Source: an uncultured Chitinophagaceae bacterium (GTDB lineage: Bacteria > Bacteroidota > Bacteroidia > Chitinophagales > Chitinophagaceae). Taken from it: DNA of 64,000 nt. The notes below the pieces were generated by a model. The model searched no databases, had not been told where the DNA came from, and saw nothing but the letters and a program-made list of their open reading frames with translations. This document shows positions 61,035 to 64,000 of the stretch, piece by piece. The stretch lies in NCBI GenBank assembly GCA_937862815.1, contig CALMED010000012.1:124001-188000 (forward strand), written 5' to 3'. Numbering within the stretch: the stretch's first letter is position 1; each line of letters starts with the position of its first letter. A program made the position numbers and the translations under genes.

Positions 61035-61100
61035 TGCCTGGTTGAACCAGCTACAGCCTTTTTCCTGCCCGAACCAGCCTTTATATCAGAATAAGCTACT

Positions 61101-62837
61101 ATGCGAACGATCTTTATTGCCTGCCTGCTGTCCGCCTTAACCCAACCGGTAGTCGCCCAGCCTTCCCTGCCCGTGACCCGCTATGAGCGGACACAGGGAC
61201 GAGAAACAGTTACCTACCGGGAAGCCATGACCGCCTGGCAGCAACTGGACCGGGCATCCGCCAACGTCCAGCTCCGCACCATGGGTTCCACCGATGCGGG
61301 CATCCCGCTGCACCTGGTACTCGTAAGCAGCGACGGCGATTTCAACCCGGTCAACTGGCGCAAACAGCAGCGGGTGGCACTGCTGATCAACAACGGGATC
61401 CATCCCGGCGAACCCGATGGCATTGACGCCAGCCTGCTGCTGGTAAAAGACCTGGTGGCGGGCAAAAAGAAACTGCCCCGCAACGTGGTGCTGGCCATCA
61501 TCCCGGTGTACAACATCGGCGGAAGTCTGAACCGGAGTCCCTTTTACCGGGTAGACCAGAACGGTCCTCTCGAAAAAGGATTCCGGGGCAACTCCCGCAA
61601 CTACGACCTCAACCGCGACTTCATCAAATGCGACTCCCGGGAGGCCCGCAGTTTTGCCGGAATTTTTCAGTGGGTGCAGCCCGATATTTTTATGGACAAC
61701 CATGTGAGCAACGGGGCCGACTACCAGCATGTGATGACCCTGCTCAGCAGCCAGCACAACAAGCTGGGCGGCCCGATGGGAACCTTTCTCAACGAGGTGA
61801 TGGAGCCCGCGTTGTACAACGCCATGCAGCAACAGGGCTACGATCTCATCCCGTACGTCAATAATTTCGGCGACCGCCCCGAAAGCGGCTGGAGTGCCTA
61901 CTGGGACAGCCCGCGTTACAGCAGCGGTTATGCCACCCTGTGGCACTGTTTTGCCTTTGTGCCCGAGACCCATATGCTTAAACCCTATCCGCAACGGGTG
62001 GACGCCACGTACCGGTTGATGGAAAGCATGATCACTTTTGCAACCAACCATGCCACCACCATCAAACAATACCGGCGCAACCAGGCGGAGGCCTGGACCG
62101 CAGGCAAAACCGTTCCGCTGGGCTTTGCACTCAACCGCGAACGTTATACAGCGTTCACTTTTAAGGGCTATGAGGCCGGCACCAAAATCAGCGAGGTGAG
62201 CGGTCTGCCCCGCTTGTACTACGACCGCAGCAAACCATTCGAAAAACAGGTGCGCTTTTACAACTTCTTTACCCCCAACCGCCAGGTTACGGTACCCGCA
62301 GCCTACATTATTCCAAAGGGTTGGTGGCCGGTTGTGGAGTTGCTGCGGCAGAACCAGGTGCAAATGCGTGCCCTGGAGCGGGATACTATGCTGGAAGTGG
62401 AAGTGTACCGCATAGAGGATTACAAGACCGTTCAGCGCCCTTTTGAAGGTCATTACCTGCATACCGATGTAAAAACCGGCAGCAGCATGCAACGGATCCG
62501 GTTCAGCAAGGGCGACTGGTTCATTCCGCTCAACCAGGCGGCCAACCGCTTTTTGGTGGAAGTGCTGGAACCTGCCGCCGAGGACAGTTACTTTGCCTGG
62601 AATTTTTTTGATGCCATCCTCGGTCAGAAAGAAGGCTTCAGCGGATATGTTTTTGAGGAAACGGCTGCCGCTTACCTGAAAGACCATCCCGGACTGCGCC
62701 GCGAACTGGAAGAACGAAAAGCCGCCGACACCACGTTCGCAAAAAACGGAAGAGCACAATTGCAATTCATCTACCAGCGGTCGCCGTACTATGAACCGGA
62801 CCATCTGCGATACCCGGTTTACCGGTTGTTGCCATAA
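61101..62837 (+). CDS. Exported M14-family zinc carboxypeptidase
   Basis: Metallopeptidase of 578 residues with a signal peptide (MRTIFIACLLSALTQPVVAQ). Zinc ligands are His101 and Glu104 in NNGIHPGEPDG and His201 in MDNHVSNGADYQ; Arg172 in YDLNRDF fits the substrate carboxylate site. The C-terminal 250 residues form an extra domain with beta-rich character (FFTPNRQVTVPAAYIIPKGWW) found in similar Bacteroidota M14 proteins. No type IX domain is present, so it is likely periplasmic. Substrate is unknown; peptidoglycan stem peptides or dietary peptides are possible. Confidence 0.92.
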   Translation: MRTIFIACLLSALTQPVVAQPSLPVTRYERTQGRETVTYREAMTAWQQLDRASANVQLRTMGSTDAGIPLHLVLVSSDGDFNPVNWRKQQRVALLINNGIHPGEPDGIDASLLLVKDLVAGKKKLPRNVVLAIIPVYNIGGSLNRSPFYRVDQNGPLEKGFRGNSRNYDLNRDFIKCDSREARSFAGIFQWVQPDIFMDNHVSNGADYQHVMTLLSSQHNKLGGPMGTFLNEVMEPALYNAMQQQGYDLIPYVNNFGDRPESGWSAYWDSPRYSSGYATLWHCFAFVPETHMLKPYPQRVDATYRLMESMITFATNHATTIKQYRRNQAEAWTAGKTVPLGFALNRERYTAFTFKGYEAGTKISEVSGLPRLYYDRSKPFEKQVRFYNFFTPNRQVTVPAAYIIPKGWWPVVELLRQNQVQMRALERDTMLEVEVYRIEDYKTVQRPFEGHYLHTDVKTGSSMQRIRFSKGDWFIPLNQAANRFLVEVLEPAAEDSYFAWNFFDAILGQKEGFSGYVFEETAAAYLKDHPGLRRELEERKAADTTFAKNGRAQLQFIYQRSPYYEPDHLRYPVYRLLP

Positions 62838-63306
62838 AAAAAGGAGGATGCACTCCGCCTGAAAAATTTCATCGGGTTGCTTTCAAACCGGGTGGAGAAA
62901 AAGGGACATTGGATGTTAAAAACGGGCTGACCGGTTTAATCGTACAACCATACCGCGGTAAAACATAGTTGCAGAAAGACAGGAACGAACCCAAAATGGA
63001 CAGTTGCAGCCAAGCACCTGAGCCGGGCTACTGATAAGTATATATGCAAGCTCAAACGGGATGCGTTAAGCTGTCGCCGGAAAGAGATGCACCGGTGTCA
63101 GGAGAAAAAGAAAGCAGGGATGGAGTATCGCCTGCTTCAATTTGTTTCAATTAAGTACCAATCAATATCAGTTTCACAAATACGGAACCGAGTAGCTGGA
63201 TTTTAAAAACGGGTTGGGCATAAAGGTACAGCTTTCAAGGTTGAATTTCAGCCTGATCGGACAGAATTTGATCTGTTACGGCTTTTTTTTTAACCGCCTG
63301 TTAGTT
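62838..63306. other. 469-bp gap with no convincing gene
   Basis: The region between the M14 gene and the convergent DUF2807 gene has only short overlapping frames in all six readings. A weak GGAG/CTCC inverted repeat lies just after the M14 stop. A T-run near 63283-63290 precedes the 3' end of the DUF2807 gene. I see no RNA gene or repeat. Confidence 0.5.
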
Positions 63307-64000
63307 TTATTCTTTGAGCAAACGTCCCGAACCGGCTATTTTCTGTTTCACGGTCACAGGGTTGCCGTAGTAATGTACGTCCCCGCTGCCGGCAATGTGT
63401 ACGTCCAACAGTTCACTGGCAAACACCCAGGCGTTGCCACTGCCGGCAATGTGCACCGCGGCTTCTTCTGCCAGCAGCTGGCTGCAGCGGATATCACCTC
63501 CGCCGGCAATGCGGTATTCCGCCTTCCGGGTCTGACCACTCATGCGCACGTTTCCACTTCCCGCAATTTTCACCCGCAGCTCCGGTGCATCCACCGAAGG
63601 AATATTGATATCGCCGCTGCCGGTAATGGTGAATGCCAGGGATTCGGTGGAGACGATGGTCGTGACTGACGTGATATTTCCACTGCCGGCGATGGAGAGT
63701 TCCCGGAAGAGGGGGGCCGTAACATACACTTTCATGTCTTCCCGCGGCCGCAAACGTACCCCTTTGCGCACATAGATGCGCAGTACACCTTTGTCCACTC
63801 TTGTTTCAATGTAACGGAGCAGGTTCTCCTCTGCTTCCACCGTTACCGCGAAGGAAGATCCCTGCTTTACCTCCAGGTCAAAAGCGCCGGCGGTCTTTAC
63901 CGAACGGAAATCTGTATGATTTCTGCCTTCCGGGGTGAGGTTACCATTTCCTTTCACGTTCCGCCACCCGCAGGATGTTAAAAACCATGCACATACCAGC
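63307..64000 (-). CDS. DUF2807 (head GIN domain) lipoprotein, 5' end cut by window
   Basis: The frame stays open to the right edge, reading LVCAWFLTSCGWRNVKGNGN, so the true start lies outside the window and the visible part includes the end of a lipoprotein signal peptide (LTSC). A GTG inside the frame at 63957 is not the real start. The mature protein has seven short repeats ending in AGSG-type turns (SIAGSGNI, TITGSGDI, KIAGSGNV, RIAGGGDI, HIAGSGNA, HIAGSGDV, KIAGSGRL), giving a right-handed beta-helix. The family is linked to surface adhesion only by prediction. At least 230 residues are visible. Confidence 0.9.
   Translation of the reverse strand, partial: LVCAWFLTSCGWRNVKGNGNLTPEGRNHTDFRSVKTAGAFDLEVKQGSSFAVTVEAEENLLRYIETRVDKGVLRIYVRKGVRLRPREDMKVYVTAPLFRELSIAGSGNITSVTTIVSTESLAFTITGSGDINIPSVDAPELRVKIAGSGNVRMSGQTRKAEYRIAGGGDIRCSQLLAEEAAVHIAGSGNAWVFASELLDVHIAGSGDVHYYGNPVTVKQKIAGSGRLLKE

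Noticed and set aside
61137..62804. Long open frame of 555 codons on the minus strand opposite the M14 peptidase
   Set aside because: The translation lacks domain character and mirrors a well-supported gene with intact zinc ligands; the length reflects biased codon use in a GC-rich gene.
1..64000. tRNA, rRNA, CRISPR, insertion sequence or prophage features
   Set aside because: No cloverleaf-like tRNA sequence, regular spaced repeats, transposase, integrase or terminal inverted repeats were noticed while reading the gaps and genes. A tRNAscan or Infernal run would be decisive.

Overview
The window comes from a Bacteroidota chromosome, most likely a soil or plant-associated member of the Chitinophagaceae or a close relative. 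The family call is an inference from gene content. Supporting signs are two SusC/RagA proteins and one SusD/RagB, three exported proteins with type IX secretion C-terminal domains, a fused E1 alpha/beta 2-oxo acid dehydrogenase, promoters of the Bacteroidota type (a -7 box close to TAnnTTTG), and no obvious Shine-Dalgarno sequences. I saw no tRNA, rRNA, insertion sequence, prophage or CRISPR array.

Positions 1-33360 form a large glucuronoxylan utilisation locus. At the left edge lies a truncated SusC, divergent from a LacI-type regulator. A leftward block (18443 to 3236) holds SusC, SusD and a GH10 xylanase with an inserted carbohydrate-binding module, then a clear terminator, then xylB, xylA, galM, a sugar-porter MFS, uxuA and a GH43. 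A rightward block (18974 to 33360) starts with a second LacI-type regulator and continues with GH67, an SDR oxidoreductase, GH115, GH43, GH3, an SGNH/sialate-esterase-like enzyme, GH10 and a zinc alcohol dehydrogenase, with very short gaps. The two blocks are divergent and share a 530-bp control region with two copies, in opposite orientation, of a near-palindromic LacI-type operator. One copy overlaps the -35-like element of the regulator's own promoter. Together the genes cover surface binding and cutting of xylan, import of oligosaccharides, removal of (methyl)glucuronate by two unrelated alpha-glucuronidase families, deacetylation, release of xylose and arabinose, entry of xylose into the pentose phosphate pathway, and part of the glucuronate pathway (UxuA plus a candidate SDR mannonate oxidoreductase).

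Positions 33493-47964 are mostly housekeeping: a cysteine desulfurase, a fused E1 alpha/beta, an FG-GAP-type type IX client, a fumarylacetoacetate hydrolase family protein, pth, rplY (L25/Ctc), prs, a small membrane protein, radC, ssb, a retropepsin-like protein, mnmA, a lipoprotein and an exported subtilase.

Positions 48354-51692 hold a compact three-gene unit: a NodU/TobZ-type carbamoyltransferase, a membrane-anchored SGNH protein and an SxtJ-like membrane protein. It is the least understood conserved set here and probably modifies an envelope glycan or exported small molecule. From 51710 to the end come a TspO-like membrane protein, an RsmB-like methyltransferase, sucB and sucA, a NagZ-like GH3, rpsT, an exported endonuclease I, an M14 peptidase and a 5'-truncated DUF2807 lipoprotein.
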